A stretch of DNA of 64,000 nt from Kribbella sp. NBC_00382 (GCF_036067295.1 NZ_CP107954.1:434001-498000), one strand, 5' to 3'. Positions 52,420 through 61,949 are shown, counted from the first letter of the stretch. The notes: generated by a model not told the origin, from the sequence alone. Translations and numbers: made by a program.

Positions 52420-52746
52420 CTACTCGTCGTGCTCCTGCGGGGGCAGCGCGGCGATGAACGGGTGGTCCTTGTCGATCTTGCCCATCTTGGAGGCGCCGCC
52501 CGGCGAGCCGAGGTCGTTGAAGAAGTCGACGTTGGCGGTGTAATAGTCCTTCCACTGCTCCGGGGTGTCGTCCTCGTAGTAGATCGCCTCTACCGGGCAG
52601 ACCGGCTCGCACGCTCCGCAGTCGACACACTCGTCGGGGTGGATGTAAAGCATCCGGTTGCCCTCGTAGATGCAGTCGACCGGACACTCCTCGACACAGG
52701 CGAGGTCCTTGAGGTCAACACACGGCTGCGCGATGACGTAGGTCAC
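52420..52746 (-). CDS. fdxC: 7Fe-type ferredoxin
   Basis: 108 aa. The N-terminal half holds the Cys pattern for a 3Fe-4S cluster (PCVDLKDLACVEECPVDCI) and a 4Fe-4S cluster (CVDCGACEPVCP); positions: first Cys at residue 9, last near 51. The acidic C-terminal extension is typical of actinobacterial FdxC. It carries electrons to cytochromes P450 or other redox enzymes. It is divergent from the GNAT gene, an arrangement I recall for other actinobacteria. Confidence 0.93.
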   Translation of the reverse strand: MTYVIAQPCVDLKDLACVEECPVDCIYEGNRMLYIHPDECVDCGACEPVCPVEAIYYEDDTPEQWKDYYTANVDFFNDLGSPGGASKMGKIDKDHPFIAALPPQEHDE

Positions 52747-52876
52747 TGGTACTCCTCCTATAGCCAGCAGGCGCAGCGGACTGGGTGCTGCGGTGCGGTG
52801 TTCCCGATGCTCATATGGTGGTGCGGCTACCTAGTATCACGGTAGTACCAGCCCCACTCTGCCAGGAGTCCGCATC

Positions 52877-53815
52877 GTGTCAGGCCTGAATGCCCGTGAT
52901 ATCGGCCACCGTGTCGTGGTCCGCCACCGGCTTCCGGGCGGCCAGTCGACCGATGTGATCGGGGTCCTGCAGGCATACGACTCGGGTTGGCTAGTGGTCC
53001 GGCACTCCGACAGTACGCTGCACCGGGTCAGTTTGCAGGATGTCTCAGCAGCCAAGCGGATCCCGCCGATGCCACTGCGCCCGGTGGACGTCGAGCAACT
53101 CTTCCTCACCACCGCCCTCGGCCGCCCCGCGGTAGAGACCTCGTACGTCGGCCAGTGGCTCCTGCGAGCCTCCGACGGCTGGACTGGGCGCGCCAACTCC
53201 CTCCTGCCTGCAGGTGACCCGGAGATGCCCGTCTCGGAGGCTCTCAAGCAGGCTGAGGCGTTCTACACCGACCGGGGCCTGCAGCCGCTGGCCCTGGTAC
53301 GTCTGGAGAGCCCTGCGGCCCAGGAGCTCGGCCAGCTGGGCTGGGTCGACGCCCGGCCGGAGCAGGCCGACGTACAGGTCATGCACACGACGCTGGAGCT
53401 GGTGAATGCCGCTCCGGACTACGAGGTGACCATCAGCGACAGGCCAGACGCAGCCTGGTACGAGGCTGCCTTCGACGGCACTCCACCGGCAGCGGCGCCA
53501 GCTGTGATGGAGGGCGCCCCCAAGGCTGCCTTCGCCTCTGTGGAGCTTGACGGCCGGGTCGTCGCGGTAGGGCGCGGCTCGATGACTGGCCACTGGCTGG
53601 GTGTGGACGCTGTGCGGGTCGACCCGGAGTACAGGAGGCGTGGGCTCGCCACAGCCATCCTGCAGGGGCTTGCACGCTGGTCTGGGCAGCTCGGCGGCCG
53701 CCGCAGCTACTTGGAGGTCGTGGAGGACAACAAACCGGCCATGACGACCTACACCAACCTCGGGTACGCCACGGCCTACCGCTATCGCTACCTAACGAAC
53801 CAACCGTCGAGCTGA
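52877..53815 (+). CDS. N-terminal barrel plus GNAT acetyltransferase fusion
   Basis: 312 aa from GTG 52877 with GGAG 8 nt upstream. Residues 1-65 look like a small beta-barrel (VVVRHRLPGGQSTDVIGVL, WLVVRHSDSTLHRV); the rest is a GNAT domain with the acetyl-CoA motif VDPEYRRRGLATAILQGL. It is a conserved fdxC neighbour in actinobacteria. Its acceptor is unknown. Its 3' end overlaps the convergent MFS gene by 24 bp. Confidence 0.82.
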   Translation: MSGLNARDIGHRVVVRHRLPGGQSTDVIGVLQAYDSGWLVVRHSDSTLHRVSLQDVSAAKRIPPMPLRPVDVEQLFLTTALGRPAVETSYVGQWLLRASDGWTGRANSLLPAGDPEMPVSEALKQAEAFYTDRGLQPLALVRLESPAAQELGQLGWVDARPEQADVQVMHTTLELVNAAPDYEVTISDRPDAAWYEAAFDGTPPAAAPAVMEGAPKAAFASVELDGRVVAVGRGSMTGHWLGVDAVRVDPEYRRRGLATAILQGLARWSGQLGGRRSYLEVVEDNKPAMTTYTNLGYATAYRYRYLTNQPSS

Positions 53816-55201
53816 CGCAGCCCCCGCCAGTGCCAGCCCGGCAAACCCAGCCAGTACTACGGTCAGCGCGTGCACAGGCCCTGCGATCCCGGCGTAGACC
53901 GCGCCGCCCACCGCCACCCCTAACGCACCGGACAGCTGTGCATTGGTAGCGATGACTCCGGACGCATCAGCCGCGTACTGCGTAGGCGTAGCCGACGTGA
54001 CAGCCCCGATGAGCGTGTTGGAGCTGAACCCCAGCCCCAAGCCACCAACGCCGAGCAACACGAACAGCAGCGGCCCAGCCATACCTCCCAGCAGCAAGTA
54101 GGCGAGCACCGCCAGGTAGCCCGCAGCCAGGATCAGGCAGCCGATCACCGGCATCCAGCGGAAGCTCTCCGGCAGCCGAGGCAGGATCGGCCCGGCCAGC
54201 CCGAAGGCGGCCACCCACACCACCATGGCGAACCCCGAGTAGGCCGGGCCCTTCCCCAGCCCCTCCTGGAGATACAACGCCAGCACGAACAGCAGGCCGA
54301 AGTAGGTGGCCGTGGTCAGCGCATGAGCGAGCAGCCCGGCCCGCACGGCCGGCGTGCGGAGTAGAGGGCGAGCGATCAGAGGCCGACCGCCACGGGCGGC
54401 TGTGCGCCGCTCCCCAAGCTCGAACAGGACTGCAAGCGGCACGCTGCAGGTCAGACACAGCCAGGACCACCAAGGCCAGCCGCGTTCGGAGCCCAGCAAC
54501 AGCGGCACGATCACCAGGAGCACGGTGACCGACAGCGTGAGCACACCGCGCAGATCGATCGCCCGAGGCTGCCCGCCAGCGTCAGCCCCAGAGTCGGCGC
54601 CGTCTGCCTCGGCATCGGCATCGGCCGGGAGGCGGCGCCGGGCCACAAGCACCAGTGCGACACCAAGAGGCACGTTGATCAAGAAGATCGGTCGCCACGC
54701 AGTACCGAACAGGTCGGCCGCGATCAGCAGCCCACCGAGTACTTGCCCAGCCACTGCTCCCCCGGACAGCGCGATGGAGAAGTACCCGAGCGCCTTCACC
54801 CGGTCGCGGCCGGCGAAGTACAGCTGGATCCCGCTCAGCACCTGCGGCACCATCAGCGCGGCCCCGGCTCCCTGGACGAACCGCGCCACCGTCAGCGAGT
54901 AGACCTCCGGCGCCAGCCCACAAGCCAGCGATGCGACCGTGAACACCTGCAGGCCGAGCAGGAACACCCGGCGATACCCCCACGACGACCCGAGCCGCGC
55001 ACCCGTGATCAGCAATACAGCGAACGCGACCACGTACCCGGAGACCACCAGCGCGACCTGTCCCTCCGAGGCACCCAGCGTCGCGCCGATCGAGGGAGCG
55101 GCGATGTTGGCGACCGCCGTGTCCACGTTGGCCATGAACTGACCGGTCAGCAGGATCGCGAGGATCGCCGTCCGGCCGCGCGTCCGGGTGAGTGTCTGCA
55201 T
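53792..55201 (-). CDS. DHA2-type MFS multidrug exporter
   Basis: 469 aa with about 14 helices. Helix 1 carries the DHA2 pattern GQFMANVDTAVANIAAPSIG, the usual MxxLDxTIVNVALP-type motif, followed by GARLGSSWGYRR. It is a drug or metabolite exporter driven by the proton gradient. It converges on the GNAT gene and overlaps its end by 24 bp. No regulator is adjacent. Confidence 0.9.
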   Translation of the reverse strand: MQTLTRTRGRTAILAILLTGQFMANVDTAVANIAAPSIGATLGASEGQVALVVSGYVVAFAVLLITGARLGSSWGYRRVFLLGLQVFTVASLACGLAPEVYSLTVARFVQGAGAALMVPQVLSGIQLYFAGRDRVKALGYFSIALSGGAVAGQVLGGLLIAADLFGTAWRPIFLINVPLGVALVLVARRRLPADADAEADGADSGADAGGQPRAIDLRGVLTLSVTVLLVIVPLLLGSERGWPWWSWLCLTCSVPLAVLFELGERRTAARGGRPLIARPLLRTPAVRAGLLAHALTTATYFGLLFVLALYLQEGLGKGPAYSGFAMVVWVAAFGLAGPILPRLPESFRWMPVIGCLILAAGYLAVLAYLLLGGMAGPLLFVLLGVGGLGLGFSSNTLIGAVTSATPTQYAADASGVIATNAQLSGALGVAVGGAVYAGIAGPVHALTVVLAGFAGLALAGAASARRLVR

Positions 55202-55260
55202 GGGGATGGAACGTGTCGCGACAGCTCTGTGTGAGGGCGGACAGTCGGTAGGGTCGGCAC

Positions 55261-55692
55261 ATGACTGAGCAGGTGCGACCGGAGTACGCAGGGGACTACG
55301 AGGGCACGGTGCACGTCGAGTACACGCCGCACCCCGACGACGGCGTCGCCGATCCGGGCGAGGTCGTCTGGACCTGGGTGCCGTTCGAGGAGGACCACCA
55401 GCGCGGCAAGGACCGGCCGGTACTGGTCGTCGGCTCGGACGGCCCGTTGCTGCTCGCGTTGATCCTGACCAGCAAGGACCATGACCGCGACGCCGCCGAC
55501 GAGGCGCGCTGGGGCCGGGTCTGGCTCGATATCGGCAGCGGGCCGTGGGACAAGGCCGGCCGCAACAGCGAAGTACGGATCGATCGTGTACTACGGATCG
55601 ACCCGGCCGAGGTCCGCCGCGAAGGCGCGGCGATCGGCGAGGACATCTTCAACGACGTCGCAGCCCACTTGCACGAGCTGCACCGCGCCTGA
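55261..55692 (+). CDS. PemK/MazF-like family protein (orphan)
   Basis: 143 aa from ATG 55261. The core GEVVWTWVPFEEDHQRGKDRPVLVVG resembles the PemK/MazF beta-barrel N-terminus (GDIvWv...gKxRPvlVi), shown in part as GKDRPVLVVG. No antitoxin gene lies upstream or downstream; the neighbours are an exporter and a VanW gene. It may be a housekeeping relative rather than a toxin. Confidence 0.65.
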   Translation: MTEQVRPEYAGDYEGTVHVEYTPHPDDGVADPGEVVWTWVPFEEDHQRGKDRPVLVVGSDGPLLLALILTSKDHDRDAADEARWGRVWLDIGSGPWDKAGRNSEVRIDRVLRIDPAEVRREGAAIGEDIFNDVAAHLHELHRA

Positions 55693-55712
55693 AGTCGGCC
55701 AGCCAAGCAAAA

Positions 55713-55741
55713 GGGCCGCCCCCAAAGCACGGGGACGGCCC
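55713..55741. terminator. Hairpin between convergent PemK-like and VanW genes
   Basis: GGGCCGCCCC and GGGGACGGCCC form a GC-rich stem with one mismatch around CAAAGCAC. A bidirectional terminator. Confidence 0.6.
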
Positions 55742-55750
55742 AGAGGATGC

Positions 55751-57529
55751 TCAGCTAGGCGGCCGGGTGGTTGTGGGACCTGACGGCTTGGTCATTCCCG
55801 GCGGACCAGGAGTGGTGGGCGTCACCGGCGGCGTACCAGGCTTGGGGCCGCAGTGGATCTTGTCGGCCGCGTTGTAGTTCGTGGTGAACGACTCGGTCTT
55901 GACCCGGGCGCCGTTCTTCGCGAAGTACCGGTAGATCTTGATGTCGAAGCCACCGGTCGGCGCCTGCGGCCGGCAGTTCGCGGCGGTGTCCCAGACCTCG
56001 CCCGGCGCGCGGAAGTTGGTCCGCTCCGACTTGCCCGCGGTGATGTCCCAGACCTTGGTGCCCCAGATCTTCACCGTCAGGGTGCCCTGCCCACCGGGCT
56101 TGGCGGCGGTGAAGATGGTCTGCACGAAGATCCCGTGACCGGAGTCGTTGAGGAACTTGAGGTCGACCGACGGCCAGGCCACGGTCGCCTCGCGGCCGAC
56201 CGGGTAGCGGTCGATGTAGACGCTGTGCGCCTTGTGCTGGACGTCCTTCAGGCCGGCGAAGAAGGCCGCGTTGAAGGTGGTGGTGGCCGACTGCGAGACG
56301 CCGCCGCCGAGGTCCAGGACGAACTTGCCGCCGCTGATGATGTTGCCGTCGGTGAAGCCGTTCTCGCGGGTCCGCTCGCCGACGATCTTGTTCAGGCTGA
56401 ACATCTCGTTCGGCTTGAGCAGGGTGCCGTTGATCTTGCGGGCGGCGGTGCCGATGTTGACGTTGCGGTACTCGGCGTAGGGGAAGTGCGTGGTGAACTC
56501 CCCCATCACCTCCTTGACCCCGAGCGCGGTCGCGGCCTCGGTGGTGACCTTGGCCTTGGAGTGCGCCAGGCCGACCGAGGCGGTGCGCTGACCGGCCGGC
56601 TTCGGCAGGATCTCGAGGATCGCCGGTACCACCTTGTCGCGGGCGACCACCATGCCGTCGACGGCGGGGATCACCTTGACCTTGCCGTTCACGATCCCGA
56701 TCGTCGCGTCCTTCGGCAGCGTCTCCAGCGTCTTGAACCGCTCGGCGAACAGCGGCTCGAGCAGCTTGGCGTTCAGGCTCGGCGTGAAACCGCCGTCCTT
56801 GGCGACCAGGGTCAGCGCGGGCGCGAGCTCCTCGGGCTGCAGGTCGGCGCTCTTGTCGCCGACGGTCAGCCGGACCGGGCCGGACATCGCCGGTACGGCG
56901 TACTCGGTCATCGCCTTGTCGATGGCCTCGGTACCGGCCTTCGGCTTGGTCACGCTGACCTGGAGGTCCTTGGGGTTGCCGTCCGACGGGAAGCCGGAGA
57001 CGACGGTCTCGGTGGCTTTGTCGTTGTCCAGCTGCAGCCCGTCGGCGGACGGGTGCTGGACCGCCTTGGCCTTGACGAAGGTGATCGTGCCCTCGGTGGC
57101 CGGCCGGTTGACCTGCTTGGCCAGCGTCTCGACGGCCGCCTTGAGCTTGGTCTCGTCCTTGGCGACCACCGGCTGGATCGCGTCGCCGCCGGTCATCGCC
57201 CGCCAGATCCGGGCCGGGCTCAGGCTGCGCCCGGCACCCGCCGCGGCGACGGTGGCGTCGACGTCCAGCGTCAGACCGGCATCGGCGGGCTTCACCGCGA
57301 AGGTCGACTCACCGGCCTTGACCTTGATCGGCAGCACCAGGCGGTCCTTCAGCCCGGCCTGCAGTTTCGCCTTCGCGTCGCCCTCGGACAGGCCACCGAG
57401 TGGAATGCCGAGTACTGTCGTGTCCCCCGGTACCTTGTCGCCGGTCAGCGCGAACGCCAGACCGTAAACGACGACGAGCACCCCGAACCCCGCCGCGGCG
57501 ATGATCCCCGCGAGCTGTTTTCTCCCCAC
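55751..57529 (-). CDS. VanW-family secreted/anchored protein with peptidoglycan-binding repeats
   Basis: 592 aa from GTG 57529, with GAGGAC upstream. One N-terminal helix (LAGIIAAAGFGVLVVVYGLAFAL) anchors it; repeated YkuD/PG-binding-like domains (GLSEGDAKAKLQAGLKDRL, then similar VVAKDETKLKAAVETL) occupy the middle; the C-terminal VanW domain (about 340-480) has FSLNKIVGERTRENGF and GGGVSQSATTTFNAAFFAGL. A proline/threonine-rich tail ends it. VanW is linked to vancomycin resistance clusters but its biochemistry is unknown; a cell-wall role is likely. Confidence 0.88.
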   Translation of the reverse strand: MGRKQLAGIIAAAGFGVLVVVYGLAFALTGDKVPGDTTVLGIPLGGLSEGDAKAKLQAGLKDRLVLPIKVKAGESTFAVKPADAGLTLDVDATVAAAGAGRSLSPARIWRAMTGGDAIQPVVAKDETKLKAAVETLAKQVNRPATEGTITFVKAKAVQHPSADGLQLDNDKATETVVSGFPSDGNPKDLQVSVTKPKAGTEAIDKAMTEYAVPAMSGPVRLTVGDKSADLQPEELAPALTLVAKDGGFTPSLNAKLLEPLFAERFKTLETLPKDATIGIVNGKVKVIPAVDGMVVARDKVVPAILEILPKPAGQRTASVGLAHSKAKVTTEAATALGVKEVMGEFTTHFPYAEYRNVNIGTAARKINGTLLKPNEMFSLNKIVGERTRENGFTDGNIISGGKFVLDLGGGVSQSATTTFNAAFFAGLKDVQHKAHSVYIDRYPVGREATVAWPSVDLKFLNDSGHGIFVQTIFTAAKPGGQGTLTVKIWGTKVWDITAGKSERTNFRAPGEVWDTAANCRPQAPTGGFDIKIYRYFAKNGARVKTESFTTNYNAADKIHCGPKPGTPPVTPTTPGPPGMTKPSGPTTTRPPS

Positions 57530-57594
57530 CGGACAGAGTCCTCCTGCTCGTAACCATGTAACAGCAACGGCACAGACTACAGGACGGGGCAGAC

Positions 57595-58110
57595 CTATCT
57601 GCCCTTCAGTGCCCGGTATCCGCCCGCGTAGTAGATCAGTGCGGAGGGGTCATCCGGGTCGCCGGCGCCCAGGCTCAGGACCTCGCCGACGACGATCGTG
57701 TGGTCGCCGCCGGGATAGGTCGCCCAGGTCCGGCACTCCAGCCAGGAGAGCGCTCCCTCGATCAGCGTGCAGCCCGTCTTCGGCCCGGTCTGGGTGGCGA
57801 TCCCGTCGAACTGCCGGTACAGGTCCCGGCCCGACTTGGCGAACCGCTCGCAGATCTCGCGATGGGTGTCCGAAAGTACCGAGACCGCCCAGTACCCGCA
57901 CTCCAGTACTGCGTCGTGCATCCGGACCCCGTGATCCACGCAGACCAGGACCAGCGGCGGATCCAGCGAGACCGAGGTGAACGCGTTGGCGGTCATCGCG
58001 TGCGCGACCCCGTCCTGCAGGGTGCTCATGATCGTGATCCCGGACGCGAACCGGCCCATCGCCGTACGGAACTCCCCGGAATCGATGCTGCCGCCGGGGT
58101 CCGTTGTCAC
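57595..58110 (-). CDS. Flavin reductase-like FMN-binding protein
   Basis: 171 aa from GTG 58110. It has the HpaC/flavin-reductase motifs MGRFASGITIMST, MTANAFTSVSLDPPLVLVCVD and the closing HTIVVGEVLSLG. It supplies reduced FMN/FAD to a partner monooxygenase, which is not adjacent. No N-terminal signal. Confidence 0.88.
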   Translation of the reverse strand: MTTDPGGSIDSGEFRTAMGRFASGITIMSTLQDGVAHAMTANAFTSVSLDPPLVLVCVDHGVRMHDAVLECGYWAVSVLSDTHREICERFAKSGRDLYRQFDGIATQTGPKTGCTLIEGALSWLECRTWATYPGGDHTIVVGEVLSLGAGDPDDPSALIYYAGGYRALKGR

Positions 58111-58166
58111 TCCAGCACTCTAAGACCCAGCGAAGGTTGACGCCTCAACTCACGGTGTGGAACCTG

Positions 58167-60524
58167 TCACTGCCTCGCCAGCAACTGTCTGGCGTGCGCC
58201 GACTGAGGGCTCCCCTGACTCTCGTAGAAGCGCAAGGCGGCTTGCCACTCGACCCGTGCCTCGTCCACCCGGCCGAGCGCGGCCAGGGTCTGCCCCATCC
58301 GAAGCCGCACGTTCGCCTCCCGGTCCTGCGCCTCGACGTCCAGCGCCAGCTTCAGCGCATCCTGCTGGGACTCCAGCGCGTCCTCATAGCGCCCGAGCTC
58401 GAACCACACCGCACCGAGATGATCGAGTACCTCCGCCACTCCGCCGTCCGACCCGAGGGCGCGATGGATCACCTCGGCCTGCTGCAACGCGTCGACCGCC
58501 TCGTCGTACCGGCCGGTCGTCCGATAGGCCTCGGCGATCGTCAGCTGCATGGCAGCCACCCGGACCGGCCGGTCCGTCCGCCGGATCACGCCGATCGTCG
58601 ACTCGAAGGCGGCCCGCTGCGTCTCGAACTCGCCTTCCTTCCCGGCGATCTGGCCGAGGATCAACCGCGAATAGGCCTCCAGGCTCTCGTGACCGAGCCG
58701 GATCGCCTGCTCCATCGAGTCCTGCGCGGCCACCCGGCCTTCGTCGAGCCGGTCTGCCTGTTCGAGCATGTGCGCCAGGTTCATCAGGCTCTTGGCCTCG
58801 TACTCCGCCTCGCCCAGCTCCGCGGCCAGCCGCCGAGCCGTGGCCAGGTGATCCGCGCCGCCGGCGAAGTCGCCCAGCTCGGCCTGCGCCAGTCCCAGGT
58901 CGAAATGGATCATGAACGCGCCCTGCGGGTCCGATCGCTCGTCGACCACACCGACCGCGAACTCGTTGAGCTGCTTCCACTCCAGCCATCGCCGATGGTG
59001 CCGGCACGCGAGGCTCGCACCGACCGCGATCCGGATGACCCGCTCGCGTTCAGCAGCTGATCCGGTCGCCGCGGCCTGTGCGGTCAGGACCAGGCTGTTG
59101 CGATCCGCCTCGAACTCCTCGAGGGCGCTCTCCAGATCAGGCAGGTCCATCGCGCCCGCCACCCAGGCCGGGTCGTGCCACTTGTCCCGCACCGGCGACT
59201 GGGGATCCAGCTCATCCGAGCGCCAGAGCATCGCGACGTACTGGTCAAGTACCCGGAGCCTCAGCGCGGCTCGGTCCTCCTCGGACGTCATCGACAGAGC
59301 GAGATCGTGCCCAACAGCCCGGATCAGGTCATGGATCCGGTACCGCCGCAGTGCCGGCGTCTCGAGCAGATTGACGTCAACCAGGTGCTCGAGTGCCGTC
59401 TCGACCTCGATCGCCGGCAGACCGAGAGCAGCCGCGGCAACCCGCAGAGAGAAGTCGTCACCGGGGAGCAGGGAGATCAGCGGGAGTGCCCTGGCGGCCG
59501 TCTGGTCGACCTTGCGAGTACTGGCCGCCAGCGCCTCGATGGAGACGCCGAGACTCGACCGCACGCCGAGACCTGTCGACGACAGCACTCCAAGCTTCGA
59601 CTGCTCATCGGTCAGCGCGGCCGCCAGTTGCGCCAAGGACAGCTCCGGCCGGTCAGCCAGGTAGGTGCCAGCGATCCGCAGAGCCAGTGGCAGGCGCCCG
59701 CACAGCCGCACGACCTCAGCGGCTGCAGTGGGCTCTTGCTCTGTCCTGTGCTCAGCCACTGAGCCCAGTAGCCGCACCCCCTCGGCCTCGGACAGCAGGT
59801 CGAGGGGTAGGTGCCTGGCTCCGTCCAGCCCGCTCAACCGTCGCCTACTGGTGACCAGCGTGACCGTCTCCGCAGTACCGGGCAGCAGCGGCCCGACTTG
59901 GCTAGCACTGGCCGCGTTGTCGAGCATGAGCAGCACCCGCCGCCCGGCCAGCATCGACCGGTACCGCGCCGAAGCAGCCGCCAACTCGTCCGGTACGTCG
60001 CGTACGCCGAGGGTCCACAGGAGCCGGCCCAGCGCCTCCAGCGGTGGGACCGGATCGCCGCCGTGCCCGCGCAGATCGACGTACAGCTGGCCGTCGGGGA
60101 AGGCATCAGCGGTCTGCTGCGCAGCACGAACCGCCAGCGAGGTCTTGCCGATGCCACCCATCCCGGCGATCGCCACCAGCACAGCTCCGCCGGCAGCGGC
60201 GGGAGCAGCCGTCAACGCACCGACCAGCTCGTCGAGCGCCTGCTCCCGTCCCACGAAGTCCGCGAGATCCGGCGGCAACTGCCGCGGCACAATCTGCGAC
60301 GCAGGCCTTTGCGCAGCCTGCACCAGCAGATCCTGCTCGCCTGCCGGCAACCCGAGCGCACCGGCCAACTGCTCGATCGTGCTGGGCCGCGGATACCGCC
60401 GCCGCCCGTTCTCCAGCGCCCGGATCGCCTCGACACTCAACGCGGCCCGCTCGGCCAACGCCTCTCGACTCAACCCGGCCGCAGCCCGATGCGTCCGCAA
60501 CAACCCGCCCAGCCGGGTGCCCAT
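58167..60524 (-). CDS. XRE-NB-ARC-TPR (STAND-type) regulator
   Basis: 785 aa from ATG 60524. An N-terminal XRE helix-turn-helix (1-75, LSREALAERAALSVEAIRALENG) leads to an NB-ARC ATPase with P-loop GMGGIGKTSLA, the PDGQLYVDLRG strand, Walker B RVLLMLDNA and the GLPLALRIAGTYLA motif; about 350 residues of TPR repeats follow. AfsR/SARP-like STAND switches use ATP-driven oligomerisation to turn on target genes. A second gene of the same build lies at 61950. Ligand and targets unknown. Confidence 0.9.
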   Translation of the reverse strand: MGTRLGGLLRTHRAAAGLSREALAERAALSVEAIRALENGRRRYPRPSTIEQLAGALGLPAGEQDLLVQAAQRPASQIVPRQLPPDLADFVGREQALDELVGALTAAPAAAGGAVLVAIAGMGGIGKTSLAVRAAQQTADAFPDGQLYVDLRGHGGDPVPPLEALGRLLWTLGVRDVPDELAAASARYRSMLAGRRVLLMLDNAASASQVGPLLPGTAETVTLVTSRRRLSGLDGARHLPLDLLSEAEGVRLLGSVAEHRTEQEPTAAAEVVRLCGRLPLALRIAGTYLADRPELSLAQLAAALTDEQSKLGVLSSTGLGVRSSLGVSIEALAASTRKVDQTAARALPLISLLPGDDFSLRVAAAALGLPAIEVETALEHLVDVNLLETPALRRYRIHDLIRAVGHDLALSMTSEEDRAALRLRVLDQYVAMLWRSDELDPQSPVRDKWHDPAWVAGAMDLPDLESALEEFEADRNSLVLTAQAAATGSAAERERVIRIAVGASLACRHHRRWLEWKQLNEFAVGVVDERSDPQGAFMIHFDLGLAQAELGDFAGGADHLATARRLAAELGEAEYEAKSLMNLAHMLEQADRLDEGRVAAQDSMEQAIRLGHESLEAYSRLILGQIAGKEGEFETQRAAFESTIGVIRRTDRPVRVAAMQLTIAEAYRTTGRYDEAVDALQQAEVIHRALGSDGGVAEVLDHLGAVWFELGRYEDALESQQDALKLALDVEAQDREANVRLRMGQTLAALGRVDEARVEWQAALRFYESQGSPQSAHARQLLARQ

Positions 60525-60567
60525 GTCCCGAGATCCTAGCCTTCAATGAGCAGGGCAGGCTCCTGGA

Positions 60568-61479
60568 TCAGAGCCCGGCGAACAGGTCTGTTTCGACCCC
60601 GCTGGGGCCGGGGGCCGCGGTGCCCTTGACCAGGCGGTAGGCCTCGTCGCCGAAGATCTCGTTGCCGTTGTTGTTCGACAGGGCGAAGAACGGGCCGTCG
60701 ACGGTGATCTGGGTGGCGTGCGCCTTCATCGCGTTCATCTTGCGGTCGATGAACTCGCCGGCCGGGATGACACAGTCGACCAGCCGGTCCGGGGTGATCA
60801 TCGCCGGCATCGGGCCGTCCGGGTCCATCCCCTCGAAGGTGGTGGTGTCACCAGCCTCGCGGAGCTTGCGCAGGCTCTCCCGCATGGTCGTCTCGCCGAT
60901 CGTCGGCCAGTAGATCTTCGCGATCTCCCAGGCCTCGCCCAGGTCCTCCCGGTACGACGGCGCCGCGGCGAGCGCGGCCGCGTAGGTCGCCACCCGGTGC
61001 GCCTGGATGTGGTCGGGGTGACCGTAATTGCCCCATTGGTCGTAAGTGACCAGAACCTGCGGGCGGATCTCCCGGATGACCGGGACCAGGTCGTTCGCCG
61101 CGGCCAGCAGGTCGGCCTTCCAGAAGCTGTCCGGCCGGGTGTCCGGCGGGACGTCCGCGTTGCCCTCGGCGTTGTAGATCATCCCGGTGTCCCGGTACTT
61201 GCCCGGGCCGCCGAGGAACCGGTGGTCGGTGACGCCCAGCTCGGCCATCGCGGCGGCCAGCTCGCCGATCCGGTGCTTGCCCAGCTCGTCGGTCTGGTCG
61301 GCGGCCAGATGCGCCAGCTCCGGGACGAGGACCTCGCCCTCCTCACCGAGGGTGCAGGTCACCAGCGTGACCTGCGCGCCCTCGGCGACATACCGCGCCA
61401 TCGTCGCGCCGTTGTTGATCGTCTCGTCGTCAGGATGCGCGTGGACCAGCAGCAGGCGCCGGTCGGGAAGCTCACTCAT
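60568..61479 (-). CDS. mshB: Mycothiol biosynthesis deacetylase MshB
   Basis: 303 aa. The zinc-binding motif AHPDDE is at the N-terminus ([16 protein letters not shown]), with the later His in [10 protein letters not shown]. Length and the [11 protein letters not shown] and [12 protein letters not shown] segments favour MshB (GlcNAc-Ins deacetylase) over the related Mca amidase, though substrate overlap is known. It acts in mycothiol synthesis; a mycothiol-dependent isomerase-like gene is at 41156. Confidence 0.9.
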   Translation of the reverse strand: MSELPDRRLLLVHAHPDDETINNGATMARYVAEGAQVTLVTCTLGEEGEVLVPELAHLAADQTDELGKHRIGELAAAMAELGVTDHRFLGGPGKYRDTGMIYNAEGNADVPPDTRPDSFWKADLLAAANDLVPVIREIRPQVLVTYDQWGNYGHPDHIQAHRVATYAAALAAAPSYREDLGEAWEIAKIYWPTIGETTMRESLRKLREAGDTTTFEGMDPDGPMPAMITPDRLVDCVIPAGEFIDRKMNAMKAHATQITVDGPFFALSNNNGNEIFGDEAYRLVKGTAAPGPSGVETDLFAGL

Positions 61480-61522
61480 ACCGCCAGCCTACGTGGGCCG
61501 ACGGACAGTCTCCCGGTGCCGT

Positions 61523-61819
61523 TTATCCGAACCGGCGGACCAGCAAGCAGCCTGCCTGGAAGCGCGACCGGGCGCCGAGTCCGGCGATCAGCGCGCTGAT
61601 CTCGGCCCGGACGGTGCGCAGCGAGAGCCCGAGCTGGCGGGCGATCGCGGCGTCCTTCGCGCCCGTGGCCATCAGCCGGCCGATGGTGACCTGGCGGCTG
61701 GTGAGCTCGTTGGCCGCGGTCGCCGTCTTGCGGTGCGACCCCAGCTCGTAGACCTCACAGACGACCTCCGGTGCGAAATCCTCGCGACGCACCGCAGGAA
61801 CAGCCTGGTAAACCGACAT
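61523..61819 (-). CDS. Small LuxR-type helix-turn-helix protein
   Basis: 98 aa from ATG 61819, chosen because GGAGGAG ends 6 nt upstream; the ATG at 61825 directly abuts that site. The C-terminal half is a GerE/LuxR-type helix-turn-helix (LTSRQVTIGRLMATGAKDAAIARQLG and SLRTVRAEISALIAGL). There is no receiver domain. It is divergent from a STAND regulator and shares a repeat-bearing promoter region with it. Confidence 0.78.
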   Translation of the reverse strand: MSVYQAVPAVRREDFAPEVVCEVYELGSHRKTATAANELTSRQVTIGRLMATGAKDAAIARQLGLSLRTVRAEISALIAGLGARSRFQAGCLLVRRFG

Positions 61820-61887
61820 CCACATCTCCTCCCCAGTCGTCGTGCGAGTTCAATTCTCGGCTGGCCCAGACCGGGTCACCAGGTACA

Positions 61888-61916
61888 ACCCATACAGTTC
61901 ACCCATACAAATGGGT
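61888..61916. promoter_or_regulatory. ACCCATACA repeats between LuxR-like and STAND genes
   Basis: ACCCATACA is directly repeated at 61888-61896 and 61901-61909; the second copy also forms an inverted repeat ACCCAT-ACAA-ATGGGT (61901-61916). This is a candidate operator in the 130-bp divergent promoter region. Confidence 0.6.
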
Positions 61917-61949
61917 CTTGACCGAAAGTGGCGATCGGGAGGTACTGGC

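Noticed and set aside
55853..57553. 566-codon plus-strand frame opposite the VanW gene
   Set aside because: No motifs, composition typical of antisense frames, and the minus strand has a convincing VanW-domain protein.
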